DNA of 64,000 nucleotides from a virus: positions 1-64,000 of the IMG/VR virus record IMGVR_UViG_3300028024_000006. One strand, given 5' to 3'. Every line of letters starts with the position of its first letter. Positions within the stretch are counted from its first letter, which is position 1. The notes below the pieces were generated by a model. That model saw only the letters and a program-made list of their open reading frames with translations. It had not been told where the DNA came from and did not search any database. A program made the position numbers and the translations under genes. Shown piece after piece: positions 39,063-46,379 of the stretch.

Positions 39063-39101
39063 TGAGCCTGTAGCAGGAACGAACCGAACGGGATGAGGAC
39101 C

Positions 39102-39320
39102 ATGCGGCAAACGACTACCGAACTGAAAGACGCCACAGCCGCGTACCTGCGTGCAATCAAGCCGACGACGGCCCTGATCCACCGTCTCATCGCGGCTGTC
39201 GCACAAGACACAGCAATCTGTCTTGGCGGCGCGGTGCGCATCATCCTGCCCGGCAACATCGTGATCGAGCGGAACGACAAGTCAGATAGGACCAAGCCCG
39301 TGCGCATTGCACGGCGATAA
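39102..39320 (+). CDS. Early protein of unknown function (72 aa)
   Basis: ATG 39102 after GATGAGGACC. MRQTTTELKDATAAYLRAIKPTTALIHRLIAAVAQDTAICLGGAVRIILPGNIVIERNDKSDRTKPVRIARR. Two helices, then short strands with a basic C-terminus. No family recognised. First gene of the operon. Confidence 0.6.
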   Translation: MRQTTTELKDATAAYLRAIKPTTALIHRLIAAVAQDTAICLGGAVRIILPGNIVIERNDKSDRTKPVRIARR

Positions 39321-39348
39321 CCACCGCTTCATAGCCAAGGAGTCCAAC

Positions 39349-39486
39349 ATGCTTTCAACCATTGCATCGCACGCGGTAACCCTCATGATCGGCGCGTCGT
39401 TTGGCTGTTTGATCGCGGCTTCCTTGCGCGGCCTTGCACGCCGCAACGGTGAATACGACCGCGCCCTGAACGGCGACACGAAGTAA
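39349..39486 (+). CDS. 45-aa membrane protein
   Basis: AAGGAG seven nt upstream gives a strong start. MLSTIASHAVTLMIGASFGCLIAASLRGLARRNGEYDRALNGDTK: one hydrophobic helix of about 20 residues (TIASHAVTLMIGASFGCLIA), then a basic and acidic tail. It would sit in the inner membrane with its tail in the cytoplasm by the positive-inside rule. Role unknown; superinfection exclusion or lysis control are possibilities. Confidence 0.6.
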   Translation: MLSTIASHAVTLMIGASFGCLIAASLRGLARRNGEYDRALNGDTK

Positions 39487-39524
39487 TCCCCTAATCCACC
39501 ACTACCACCATAAGGAACAGAACC

Positions 39525-40157
39525 GTGACGAAAGCATGCACATGGCCTACCATTGAATCCGCACCGCGCGATGGCTCGACCATCCTTTTACGCTTCGGTC
39601 AGGATGGCGTCTCGCAAGGCCGCTACAACTTCAGCCACGACCGTGCAGGGCATCCGTGGGAGTTCATCGACGGGGACAACGCCAAGTGGATCGTCAATCA
39701 CGCCGTCGATGGTCCTGGCGGGCCGTCGCACTGGATGCCGATGCAGACGGCAGCGCAGGTGGATGACATTGCGCTCCAATATGCGCGAGACGTTATTGCC
39801 CTGACCGTCCGCAGCTTTGGCGCGGCGGCTATCCACTATCCGCAGTGCTGGGATACTGCCGCCTATCCGACTGTTGAGTCGGCATTGAGCGAGGTCTACG
39901 CGGGTTTCAGGTGCAGCGCGGGTCACTGTGGCGAATCGGTCGCGTCGGACGCCGTACCACTGCCTGGAAATACGGTTGCGGAGATTGCCGAATGGCAACG
40001 CGCCGCCGACCGTATCGGGCACTTCCTGAAGGCGTGGGATTGGAAAGGCTTCGGCAACCGGACCATCGCAACGTGCGCCGACAGCCCGGATAGTATCGTG
40101 TCGATTGAGCCGAAGGATTTGCAGGCGCTTCTCAACCGCGCCGGGGCGACGACATGA
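39525..40157 (+). CDS. DUF551-like early protein (210 aa)
   Basis: GTG start. The opening WPTIESAPRDGSTILLRFGQDGVSQGRYNFSHDRAGHPWEFIDGD and GPSHWMPM match the small phage domain with W-x-x-I-E-(T/S)-A-P-(R/K)-D-G and a closing W-x-P/M. A helical region follows (IALQYARDVIALTVRSFGAAAIHYPQCW), then EWQRAADRIGHFLKAWDWKG. Role unknown; these proteins occur widely in phage early regions and differ greatly between phages. Confidence 0.55.
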   Translation: MTKACTWPTIESAPRDGSTILLRFGQDGVSQGRYNFSHDRAGHPWEFIDGDNAKWIVNHAVDGPGGPSHWMPMQTAAQVDDIALQYARDVIALTVRSFGAAAIHYPQCWDTAAYPTVESALSEVYAGFRCSAGHCGESVASDAVPLPGNTVAEIAEWQRAADRIGHFLKAWDWKGFGNRTIATCADSPDSIVSIEPKDLQALLNRAGATT

Positions 40158-40690
40158 CACGCGAAGTTCTGATCCCTCATCCGGGCAAGCCTGACTGTCG
40201 GTGTGCGACGTGCCGACCAATCACGCTTGACGACATGCGCATGATCGTTTGCCCGACGTGCGGCAATAAGCGCTGTCCGAAAGCAGCGTCACACGAGAAC
40301 GCCTGCACTGGCAGTAACGAGGTCGGTCAGCCGGGCAGTTCGTGGGCGAACTTCAAGCCGCACCCATACCAGCTTGCCGCCATCCGCGCATTGACAGGCG
40401 CGTTCGCAAACCAGCCCGTTACGCCACCACACAGCGCATGGATTCGGGTCTCTGACGGCCTACCGGTCATCCCCGAAGGGCAGTACCGCACTGAAGTCCT
40501 CACGACCCGCCTGCGCGACGATGAACGCCTTCGCGCGGTCGCGTTCTATGGCGGATCATCGGAAGGTAATGAGCGGCGCGGCTTCTATATCGTCACGGCG
40601 GATCGGGACGAATTCGGCGACAGGTCGATCACGCACAACTACATCGAGCCGACGCACTGGCAGGCGTTGCCCGATAACCCCGAGGATTGA
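40154..40690 (+). CDS. DUF551-like protein with zinc knuckle (178 aa)
   Basis: N-terminal CRCATCRP and MIVCPTCGNKRCPKAASHENAC give Cys pairs for zinc. The second half reads WIRVSDGLPVIPEGQYRTEVLTTRLRDDERLRAVAFYGGSSE, then IEPTHWQALPDNPED, the DUF551 pattern (W-I-x-V-x-x-x-L-P ... T-H-W-x-x-L-P). ATGA overlap with its neighbours. Function unknown. Confidence 0.65.
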   Translation: MTREVLIPHPGKPDCRCATCRPITLDDMRMIVCPTCGNKRCPKAASHENACTGSNEVGQPGSSWANFKPHPYQLAAIRALTGAFANQPVTPPHSAWIRVSDGLPVIPEGQYRTEVLTTRLRDDERLRAVAFYGGSSEGNERRGFYIVTADRDEFGDRSITHNYIEPTHWQALPDNPED

Positions 40691-40692
40691 AC

Positions 40693-41067
40693 ATGAGTTC
40701 AGTGACCGTCGAGCAGCTTGACGAGATTCTAAAAATGAAGCCGCCGCGCCGCCGCCCTATTCCCTACAAGGATACGAAGGCGGCACCCGGCTCGCAGCTA
40801 TATGCAGCGCTCGAAGCTGGCAACAAGACGCTCGCCGAACGCATCTATCAGCAGTGCGAGCACGACGCCCGCGAGCTTATACGCATCGCAAACGAGCGCG
40901 CGATGCTTGCTGTGCTAGTTCGTGAGGCCCCGTTTCAGGGCTACCTGCCGCGTGGCGATCGGCACTGTCAGACCGGATGGGCCGATTTCTGCCTTGCCGG
41001 GCGGCGCGATGGTGTGACGTGCCCGGAAGAGTCGTGCGACATTGAAGATGGAGTGAGAAAGGCATGA
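40693..41067 (+). CDS. Early protein of unknown function (124 aa)
   Basis: ATG 40693. MSSVTVEQLDEILKMKPPRRRPIPYKDTKAAPGSQLYAALEAGNKTLAERIYQQCEHDARELIRIANERAMLAVLVREAPFQGYLPRGDRHCQTGWADFCLAGRRDGVTCPEESCDIEDGVRKA. Helical body with a C-terminal Cys-rich stretch that may bind metal. Overlaps the next gene. No family recognised. Confidence 0.6.
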   Translation: MSSVTVEQLDEILKMKPPRRRPIPYKDTKAAPGSQLYAALEAGNKTLAERIYQQCEHDARELIRIANERAMLAVLVREAPFQGYLPRGDRHCQTGWADFCLAGRRDGVTCPEESCDIEDGVRKA

Positions 41068-41495
41068 GCAAGGCATTTGCTTTCCCACGTTTCGACGTGA
41101 GTTCCGACAGGCCGATTGAGGAAGTGATTCAACCCAATCCGAAAGGCGTGTGCATGCTCGCTAGTGATGCAATCAATCGCGAGGCGGTCAATGCCGGGGA
41201 GATTCGCACGCTGAAAGTGCAGTTGATCGATGCGAAAAAGACCATCGCCGCCCTGCGCGGCGCATGGGTCCGGCTTCCCGGTGACCTGCCTGCGGAACCG
41301 GGTTCCTGTCTCGCGATGTTCAAGCCCGATAACGACTTCGGTATAACGACGAAATACGCCGTGCAGGTTGAGTTTGGGGAATTCACTACCGGCCCGCGCG
41401 AGTTCACGATGTTTATCGACTACGAGAATCGCGTCGTCACGGATCAAATTACGCACTGGCGCCATTTGCCAGCAACCCCCGAGGATTTAGCATGA
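41064..41495 (+). CDS. DUF551-like early protein (143 aa)
   Basis: After a helical start (ASDAINREAVNAGEIRTLKVQLIDAKKTIAAL) the chain reads AWVRLPGDLPAEPGSCLAMFKPDNDFGITTKYAVQVEFGEFTTGPREFTMFIDYENRVVTDQITHWRHLPATPEDLA. The end (ITHWRHLP-x-x-P) matches DUF551. Third protein with this type of domain in the operon. Confidence 0.6.
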   Translation: MSKAFAFPRFDVSSDRPIEEVIQPNPKGVCMLASDAINREAVNAGEIRTLKVQLIDAKKTIAALRGAWVRLPGDLPAEPGSCLAMFKPDNDFGITTKYAVQVEFGEFTTGPREFTMFIDYENRVVTDQITHWRHLPATPEDLA

Positions 41496-41989
41496 CGACT
41501 AAACCTGATGCTGCGCGCGCCACCGCCCCGCAGTTGCCGCCCTTCCCTACGATGCTTCGCAAAATGTGGAGTGGCCGCGAAGTGCAGCAATGGATTGATG
41601 AGAATATCAAGCCGGTCGCCCAACCCAGCGACGACTATAAGGCGATGTTCGAAGACGCCGTTCGCGACCTTGCCGCGATCACCGCAGCGCTCGATATCCA
41701 CCCGGATCAATCGGGCGGCGCGGGGCCGGTTCTCAAAGCCATCGAGGCCCTGAAGAAAGGCGGCGGTGGTGAAGCGGCCATGCAGCGCGCCTGCGGCGAG
41801 TTGCCCGATGGTTTCAAGTTGCATGTATGCCTTGAAGCCGGGGCCGGTTGGGTCGAGCTTTTCGGCCCCGACAATGAGCGAATCGAGTTTGACGAAGACA
41901 CCAACGATGGCATGACGGGGCGCATTCACGCGGCTATCGACCTCGTTGTGAAGGCCGATAAGGAATTCGAGGATTTGAACCGTGAGTGA
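41492..41989 (+). CDS. Early protein of unknown function (165 aa)
   Basis: MTTKPDAARATAPQLPPFPTMLRKMWSGREVQQWIDENIKPVAQPSDDYKAMFEDAVRDLAAITAALDIHPDQSGGAGPVLKAIEALKKGGGGEAAMQRACGELPDGFKLHVCLEAGAGWVELFGPDNERIEFDEDTNDG. Helical first half, strand-rich second half; closing helix IHAAIDLVVKADKEF. No family recognised. Confidence 0.6.
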   Translation: MTTKPDAARATAPQLPPFPTMLRKMWSGREVQQWIDENIKPVAQPSDDYKAMFEDAVRDLAAITAALDIHPDQSGGAGPVLKAIEALKKGGGGEAAMQRACGELPDGFKLHVCLEAGAGWVELFGPDNERIEFDEDTNDGMTGRIHAAIDLVVKADKEFEDLNRE

Positions 41990-42449
41990 CAAAGCCAGAA
42001 CTACCGCCCCGGATGAAATCTACCTGCAAGGGTATGTCGGTTCGTTCCATGACCGCGACGTGACGTGGTGCGACCATCCGATTGACGACGACGATAAGGA
42101 CGGTGATACGCGCTACCTGCGCGCGCCCGCATCCGGGTTAGAGCCTGTTCCCTGCCCTGCGTGCGGATCACACGACGTGGGCGGCGGCAGCGGAATCGTG
42201 CATTGCTACAGATGCCAGTTGAAAGTGCAGCGCGAGACAACCGCACTGGCGACGCTCGCATGGAATGAGCGTGCGCCGCTGATCGCGCAGGTGATGTTTG
42301 ACGCGATGGCAACGAAACGCCTCACGGTCACTCTTGGCGGGGGGCCGGTAGGAACGATTCACGCGCCCGCCGACATGCCCGCCAGCGAGCCGGATGATGT
42401 TTCCCGGCTCTTCCCGGTCGTGAATGCGCAGACGTTGGAGAAAAAGTGA
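41982..42449 (+). CDS. lar: Lar-like restriction alleviation protein (155 aa)
   Basis: Middle part PVPCPACGSHDVGGGSGIVHCYRCQLKVQRETTALATLAWNERA is the Lar signature: C-P-x-C-G, a second C-x-x-C and the closing helix with W-N-x-R. The upstream segment (YLQGYVGSFHDRDVTWCDHPIDDDDKDGDTRYLRA) is typical of phage proteins that carry this domain. In the Rac prophage, Lar lowers type I restriction by changing the balance of modification and cleavage. It may act with the DarB-like protein. GTG start overlapping the preceding gene. Confidence 0.75.
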   Translation: MSDKARTTAPDEIYLQGYVGSFHDRDVTWCDHPIDDDDKDGDTRYLRAPASGLEPVPCPACGSHDVGGGSGIVHCYRCQLKVQRETTALATLAWNERAPLIAQVMFDAMATKRLTVTLGGGPVGTIHAPADMPASEPDDVSRLFPVVNAQTLEKK

Positions 42450-42658
42450 AGGGGGCGACGAGCGAGCGCGCCTGGCATATCCGCATGGCGCGAACCTTTC
42501 TCGCGCAGGCGATGGCCGTTCGCCCGTTCCCGCAGCACTCAGGATGGCATGCCACGCTACTGACGTGGGCCGCTAACCGCCGACTGAAGGCGGCAGCTAT
42601 CATGCCGGATATACCAGCAATCGAACCCGCCAAGCCCGTGCAGGGTGAGCTTTTTTGA
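42446..42658 (+). CDS. 70-aa protein with C-terminal QGELF
   Basis: GTG start. TSERAWHIRMARTFLAQAMAVRPFPQHSGWHATLLTWAANRRLKAA reads as two helices, and the tail ends AIEPAKPVQGELF. QGELF at the free C-terminus resembles the sliding-clamp-binding pentapeptide and follows a Pro-rich linker. It is one of four early proteins with this kind of motif. No enzyme domain visible. Confidence 0.55.
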   Translation: MKGATSERAWHIRMARTFLAQAMAVRPFPQHSGWHATLLTWAANRRLKAAAIMPDIPAIEPAKPVQGELF

Positions 42659-42666
42659 GGTTGAAA

Positions 42667-43152
42667 ATGAGTGCAATCCTGAGTGCCTGCGGCACGTTCC
42701 GCTACCGGCTCGAACGCGAAGTTCAACCAGACGGCATCGTCTTCGCCTACTTCGGCGTGAATTGCTCGACGGCGGACCACACGCTGAACGATCAGACGGT
42801 GCGTAAGTGGATCGGCTTTACGCGCGGCAACGGAGGCCGCCGATTCATCGTCGGCAACGTGTTCGCGTTCCGCTCGCCGTATGTCACGGACCTTGGCCGC
42901 GTAGTTGATCCTATTGGGCCGGAAAACGATGCGCACATTGCGGGCATCATTCGAGACGCTGACGTGCTCGTGCCGTGCTGGGGTCCGCGTAGCAAAGCCC
43001 CCGCCAAGCTGCGTTCGCGCTATGACGCGGTAGAGGCGCTGCTGTTGGCAAGCGGAAAGCCAGTCAAGACGTTCGGCCTATCGAAGTCCGGTGATCCGTT
43101 GCACGTTCTGACGCTGGCCTATGCCACCGAGCTTGTGGACTGGATGCGCTAA
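42667..43152 (+). CDS. DUF1643 family protein (161 aa)
   Basis: Contains FAYFGVNCSTADHTLNDQTVRKWIGFTRGNGGRRFIVGNVFAFRSPYVTDLGRVVDPIGPENDAHIAGIIRDADVLVPCWGPRSK and KTFGLSKSGDPLHVL. The family hallmarks are N-x-S-T-A-D, D-x-T, G-x-x-x-x-x-N-x-F-A-x-R, DPIGPxND, W-G and SKSGxPLHxL; all are present. DUF1643 proteins occur in phages and bacteria. A nucleotide- or DNA-modifying role is suspected from folds of relatives, but not established. Confidence 0.8.
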   Translation: MSAILSACGTFRYRLEREVQPDGIVFAYFGVNCSTADHTLNDQTVRKWIGFTRGNGGRRFIVGNVFAFRSPYVTDLGRVVDPIGPENDAHIAGIIRDADVLVPCWGPRSKAPAKLRSRYDAVEALLLASGKPVKTFGLSKSGDPLHVLTLAYATELVDWMR

Positions 43153-43457
43153 TGCCAGGCTACATCGCAGAGTTCGGCGGCAAGTACTGCATGTGGAGCA
43201 CCGTCGTGGATGCGCCGACCACGCGCCTGATGGACGAAACTGAACTGCGCGAGCACCTGCGCGGCGATAACCCGGATTGGTCTTTCGAGTTGCACGAAAT
43301 GCGCATGGAGCGCGTGCGCCAGTACGGTTGCAGCGGCGGCAAGTATGGTTTCACAAAGGCCGATCTGCTGGCGTTCAATCGAGCGGGGCCGAACGAATCG
43401 CACGTCGCAACCGAGGATGAAATGGTGCGACTCTACACGCGGACGAAAAGCGAATGA
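43152..43457 (+). CDS. Early protein of unknown function (101 aa)
   Basis: MPGYIAEFGGKYCMWSTVVDAPTTRLMDETELREHLRGDNPDWSFELHEMRMERVRQYGCSGGKYGFTKADLLAFNRAGPNESHVATEDEMVRLYTRTKSE. TAATG overlap with the preceding stop. Mixed helix/strand. No family recognised. Confidence 0.6.
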   Translation: MPGYIAEFGGKYCMWSTVVDAPTTRLMDETELREHLRGDNPDWSFELHEMRMERVRQYGCSGGKYGFTKADLLAFNRAGPNESHVATEDEMVRLYTRTKSE

Positions 43458-43660
43458 GCATCGTCTATACAGCCGACGTGTTCTGCGACGGCAACGATTG
43501 CAGCCAGTGGACGAATGGCGTCACTGGCGCGAAGCCACCCGAAAAGTGGCGCGTCCGCATGCAGGCGCGCGCGGGGCGCTGGGTTCGGGTCGGCGGCAAA
43601 GACTACTGCCCGGCCTGCGCCAAAGCGCAAGCCATCGAGCGCGCTCAGGAGAAAGCATGA
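43454..43660 (+). CDS. Zinc-ribbon-like early protein (68 aa)
   Basis: MSIVYTADVFCDGNDCSQWTNGVTGAKPPEKWRVRMQARAGRWVRVGGKDYCPACAKAQAIERAQEKA. C-x4-C at the start and Y-C-x-x-C near the end can form one zinc site; the arrangement is common in small phage proteins. Overlaps both neighbours by 4 nt. Confidence 0.6.
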   Translation: MSIVYTADVFCDGNDCSQWTNGVTGAKPPEKWRVRMQARAGRWVRVGGKDYCPACAKAQAIERAQEKA

Positions 43661-43845
43661 CTTACCGCTGTGCGAAGTGCAGGGGCATCATTCGACCGAA
43701 TGAGGAATGCCTGATTGACGACAACGGCGAAGATATCCACGCCGCTTGCCCGACGCTGTTCGGTGAGCCTGAGAGCGCCCGGTACGCCGTGCGTCGCGGC
43801 TTGTTCGACCCGCTCGAACTCGGACCCGACAAGGGCGCTCGATGA
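43657..43845 (+). CDS. LIM-like zinc-finger early protein (62 aa)
   Basis: MTYRCAKCRGIIRPNEECLIDDNGEDIHAACPTLFGEPESARYAVRRGLFDPLELGPDKGAR. C-x-x-C ... C ... H-x-x-C is a half-LIM or treble-clef type metal site. ATGA overlaps at both ends. No family recognised beyond the knuckle. Confidence 0.6.
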   Translation: MTYRCAKCRGIIRPNEECLIDDNGEDIHAACPTLFGEPESARYAVRRGLFDPLELGPDKGAR

Positions 43846-44021
43846 CCCGAGAACCCGTCATCGAGCGCGGCAAGGTGATCGGCCATAACGTGACACGCGA
43901 GGCGTTCTATATCCGCACGCGCGACGCGCGCGGGTATGAGTCCATCCAATTGCTGCACTGGCCGACGACCGTTTTCGAGCCGGTCAAGCGCCAGCGCGGC
44001 ATGTTTGAAGACGAGGATTGA
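43842..44021 (+). CDS. 59-aa early protein of unknown function
   Basis: MTREPVIERGKVIGHNVTREAFYIRTRDARGYESIQLLHWPTTVFEPVKRQRGMFEDED. Starts in an ATGA overlap and stops one base before the next ATG, so the operon context strongly supports it. Strand-rich with an acidic end. No family recognised. Confidence 0.6.
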   Translation: MTREPVIERGKVIGHNVTREAFYIRTRDARGYESIQLLHWPTTVFEPVKRQRGMFEDED

Positions 44022-44312
44022 ATGAGCACCATCCACGAGATAGCGGCATACAACGGCTCGCGCGACTATGCGCGGCTTGCCGAGCTTGCGAAGACCGCGA
44101 GCATTATCTGTATCGTCAACTACGCAGACCGCGAACAGTTCGTGGTGCGCGACGTGGCGCACACGTTCTATTCGAATTACACGAGCACGGGCAACTTCTG
44201 GCAAATCAATGCGCGCGGAACCGGCTATGTGTGGGCGGACACGCTCGACAAGTTCGTGACCCAGTGTGAAAAATACGGCGTCGAGTTTATCGATCCGCCC
44301 CAAAAAGGTTGA
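44022..44312 (+). CDS. Early protein of unknown function (96 aa)
   Basis: MSTIHEIAAYNGSRDYARLAELAKTASIICIVNYADREQFVVRDVAHTFYSNYTSTGNFWQINARGTGYVWADTLDKFVTQCEKYGVEFIDPPQKG. Helix-strand-strand with aromatic residues. No family recognised. Directly abuts the preceding gene. Confidence 0.6.
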   Translation: MSTIHEIAAYNGSRDYARLAELAKTASIICIVNYADREQFVVRDVAHTFYSNYTSTGNFWQINARGTGYVWADTLDKFVTQCEKYGVEFIDPPQKG

Positions 44313-44315
44313 CCT

Positions 44316-44687
44316 ATGCGCGTTGAAAACATGGAAGGCGGCGTGCTCGATTTGTGGGTCGCCCTTGCCCTTGGCGAGAAGCGCTCGACCAAGCACGAGG
44401 CCACGAACGAATGCGGCCTGTACTGGCTGAAACAGGGCGACTACGGCAGCGTGAAACTGTGCCCGCGCTACTCGACCCGGCCCGGCGACGGACAGCCGAT
44501 TATCGAAAGCGAGTACATCTCGACCTTGTATCTCGAATCATTCGGCGAGTGGCGCGCAAGTCACCGATTGATGCGAGGCAATAAGAGCGTGTGCGGAAAT
44601 ACCGCCCTACAGGCCGCAATGCGCGCGTTCGTGGCGGCGCGGTTTGGCGATAACGTACAACTTGACACAGAGGATGAACCAACATGA
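44316..44687 (+). CDS. NinX / DUF2591-like protein (123 aa)
   Basis: GGVLDLWVALALGEKRSTKHEATNECGLYWLKQGDYGSVKLCPRYSTRPGDGQPIIESEYIS, then FGEWRASHRLM and CGNTALQAAMRAFVAARFGDNVQLDTED. This corresponds to the DUF2591 (NinX) pattern: L-D-x-W-V-A-x-A at the start, a P-x-Y-S-T...G-x-P-I-I-E centre and a closing A-M-R-x-(F/Y)-V-A-x-x-F-G-D-x-V. NinX proteins are lambdoid early-region products of unknown role. Confidence 0.65.
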   Translation: MRVENMEGGVLDLWVALALGEKRSTKHEATNECGLYWLKQGDYGSVKLCPRYSTRPGDGQPIIESEYISTLYLESFGEWRASHRLMRGNKSVCGNTALQAAMRAFVAARFGDNVQLDTEDEPT

Positions 44688-45394
44688 GTGATGCAGAAAA
44701 GCGCTATGTGATTCTTGAACTGTCAGATGCGAAGGCACTGGCCGCATCCGCTGTCGGCGCGTTGCCGGACGCTATCCGGGCCGTGGTGACCCGCATCGAG
44801 AGCGAGACAGGCGCAGATATCCCCGATATCGTGCAGCGGCTTAAACGGCTCGATTTCTGCCCGGCCTGCGTGATCGAAGGCCAGCAACGCTCGTGCAGTT
44901 GTCTTGCCGCGCAGAAGCTAGGCCGTCGCCTGTCGCGCCTGGTGGATCGCGCCGACGGCAAGCCCGGCTATGAGGAACCCGCCGACGAGCCTAGCCCACT
45001 CCCGCGCACCGCCGAAAACGTGCTTGGACATGCCCAGCCGGAAGACCCCGAAGCCGCCGCTTACCGCGAAGCCGTGCGCCAGTGTCAGATGGAGGCCGCG
45101 CGAGATATTCAGGATGCAGTGGTGCGCGCGGTAAGCGTCTCAAACGTTCTGAACAAGGAAATGAACAGTCACCTGATGGACGAATTGAACCAGCTCATTG
45201 CGCGAGAAATAGACGCGTGGCGAACACGCTATTCCGACGTGGCCGAATTCGCCAGCACCGAATACAGTGCGACGGCAGTAGACAGCCCGGAGGATAACCG
45301 GATCACCGTTGTATGGTCCCCGGAATTCGAGGCGCTATCGCGAGGCCGCGCCCGCGTGCGCATGAACCCGCTTCCGAAACACTTCCGCACCTGA
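44684..45394 (+). CDS. Early protein of unknown function (236 aa)
   Basis: MSDAEKRYVILELSDAKALAASAVGALPDAIRAVVTRIESETGADIPDIVQRLKRLDFCPACVIEGQQRSCSCLAAQKLGRRLSRLVDR. The FCPACVIEGQQRSCSC stretch may bind metal. C-terminal part is helical (REAVRQCQMEAARDIQDAVVRAVSVSNVLNKEMNSHLMDELNQLIAREIDAW). Last gene of the operon before the bidirectional terminator. Confidence 0.6.
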   Translation: MSDAEKRYVILELSDAKALAASAVGALPDAIRAVVTRIESETGADIPDIVQRLKRLDFCPACVIEGQQRSCSCLAAQKLGRRLSRLVDRADGKPGYEEPADEPSPLPRTAENVLGHAQPEDPEAAAYREAVRQCQMEAARDIQDAVVRAVSVSNVLNKEMNSHLMDELNQLIAREIDAWRTRYSDVAEFASTEYSATAVDSPEDNRITVVWSPEFEALSRGRARVRMNPLPKHFRT

Positions 45395-45461
45395 GCTTCA
45401 CCCCGCGCGCTCCCGCCACTCAGACACGAGCGGCGCGAACAGGGAGCGTGCGGACCAATTG

Positions 45462-45496
45462 AAAAGCCCCGCAAGGCCGAAACCTGCGGGGCTTTT
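45462..45496. terminator. Bidirectional terminator between converging operons
   Basis: AAAAGCCCCGCA/TGCGGGGCTTTT, 12-bp stem with an 11-nt loop and T-runs on both strands. Ends the plus early operon (45394) and the minus fibre operon (45538). Confidence 0.85.
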
Positions 45497-45537
45497 GCTA
45501 TGCGCCTATCGAATACGACCGACCACGTACCGGGCCG

Positions 45538-46362
45538 TTATATCGTCAGGCCAACCTTCGACCCTACCCACGTCTCGATTTGCCCTTGCAGTGACGAAAT
45601 GTCCTGTTCGGATGCGAGCAGAATTCCGCCGTAGAAATTCATGTTTGAATAGTCTGTCGATGCGTAATCACCGAGATATATGCCGGACGAATTGAGACCG
45701 TCGGTGTTACCAGCGGTGGATAACGAGCCGTTGCTGCTAGCAACAGTCTTGTCACGCGTGAGTGTGGTGACGCCCGTCGCATATTTCGCATAGGCGGTCC
45801 ATACGTGCGCGCCGGTTGGCTTTGCCAACGTTGCAGGGACATCCGTCTCAGTCGCATACGTGGTCCGGTGGGCATCGAACTGAAGTGTGCCGGCCGACGC
45901 CTGTGTGCTCAACCCGAAGCGGTCTGCATTCGACCCGTCGTTAAAACGAAGGATGAATCGGTAGGTGCTTATGGAGTCGAGCAGTAGTCCCAGCGTGGAC
46001 ATGCAATACCCGCTGAAGGAGAACATGCCGTTGGCGGCAGCAACAAATTGACCGTTTGTCGAGACACCATTAAACGCGATCCAGTAGAGCGTGCCGTTCG
46101 AGCCGAGCGTCGCGTTGCTGAACGTGATGTGGTTTCCGTTGCCAGACTTGTCCTTCATCAAGCCGACCGCCTGCCCTGCCGCCGTTACCGGCGTGGTGCC
46201 TGCTGTGTCTTGAAACAATGTCGTCAGATCGGAGACGTCGAACCACGCGCCCCGGTATGCGAGCTTGTCGAGAAACAGACTCGCAGGTGTCCACGCCTGC
46301 GGAATGGCTCCGATCACATTTGAAAATGCCTTGCCTGCTGCGACGAGAGATGCGCCAGCCAT
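45538..46362 (-). CDS. Lectin-like tail protein (274 aa)
   Basis: Starts MAGASLVAAGKAFSNVIGAIPQ after AAGGAAC. The middle, GAWFDVSDLTTLFQDTAGTTPVTAAGQAVGLMKDKSGNGNHITFSNATLGSNGTLYWIAFNG, and the later strands (RFILRFNDGSNADRFGL) resemble the concanavalin A-like/LamG fold of phage fibre and depolymerase accessories (A-W-x-D-x-S-D-x-x-T-L-F-Q-D). C-terminal helix ASEQDISSLQGQIETWVGSKVGLTI is typical of that class. Likely a receptor-binding or decorating protein of the fibre cluster. Confidence 0.65.
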   Translation of the reverse strand: MAGASLVAAGKAFSNVIGAIPQAWTPASLFLDKLAYRGAWFDVSDLTTLFQDTAGTTPVTAAGQAVGLMKDKSGNGNHITFSNATLGSNGTLYWIAFNGVSTNGQFVAAANGMFSFSGYCMSTLGLLLDSISTYRFILRFNDGSNADRFGLSTQASAGTLQFDAHRTTYATETDVPATLAKPTGAHVWTAYAKYATGVTTLTRDKTVASSNGSLSTAGNTDGLNSSGIYLGDYASTDYSNMNFYGGILLASEQDISSLQGQIETWVGSKVGLTI

Positions 46363-46379
46363 GATGTTTTTGTTCCTTG

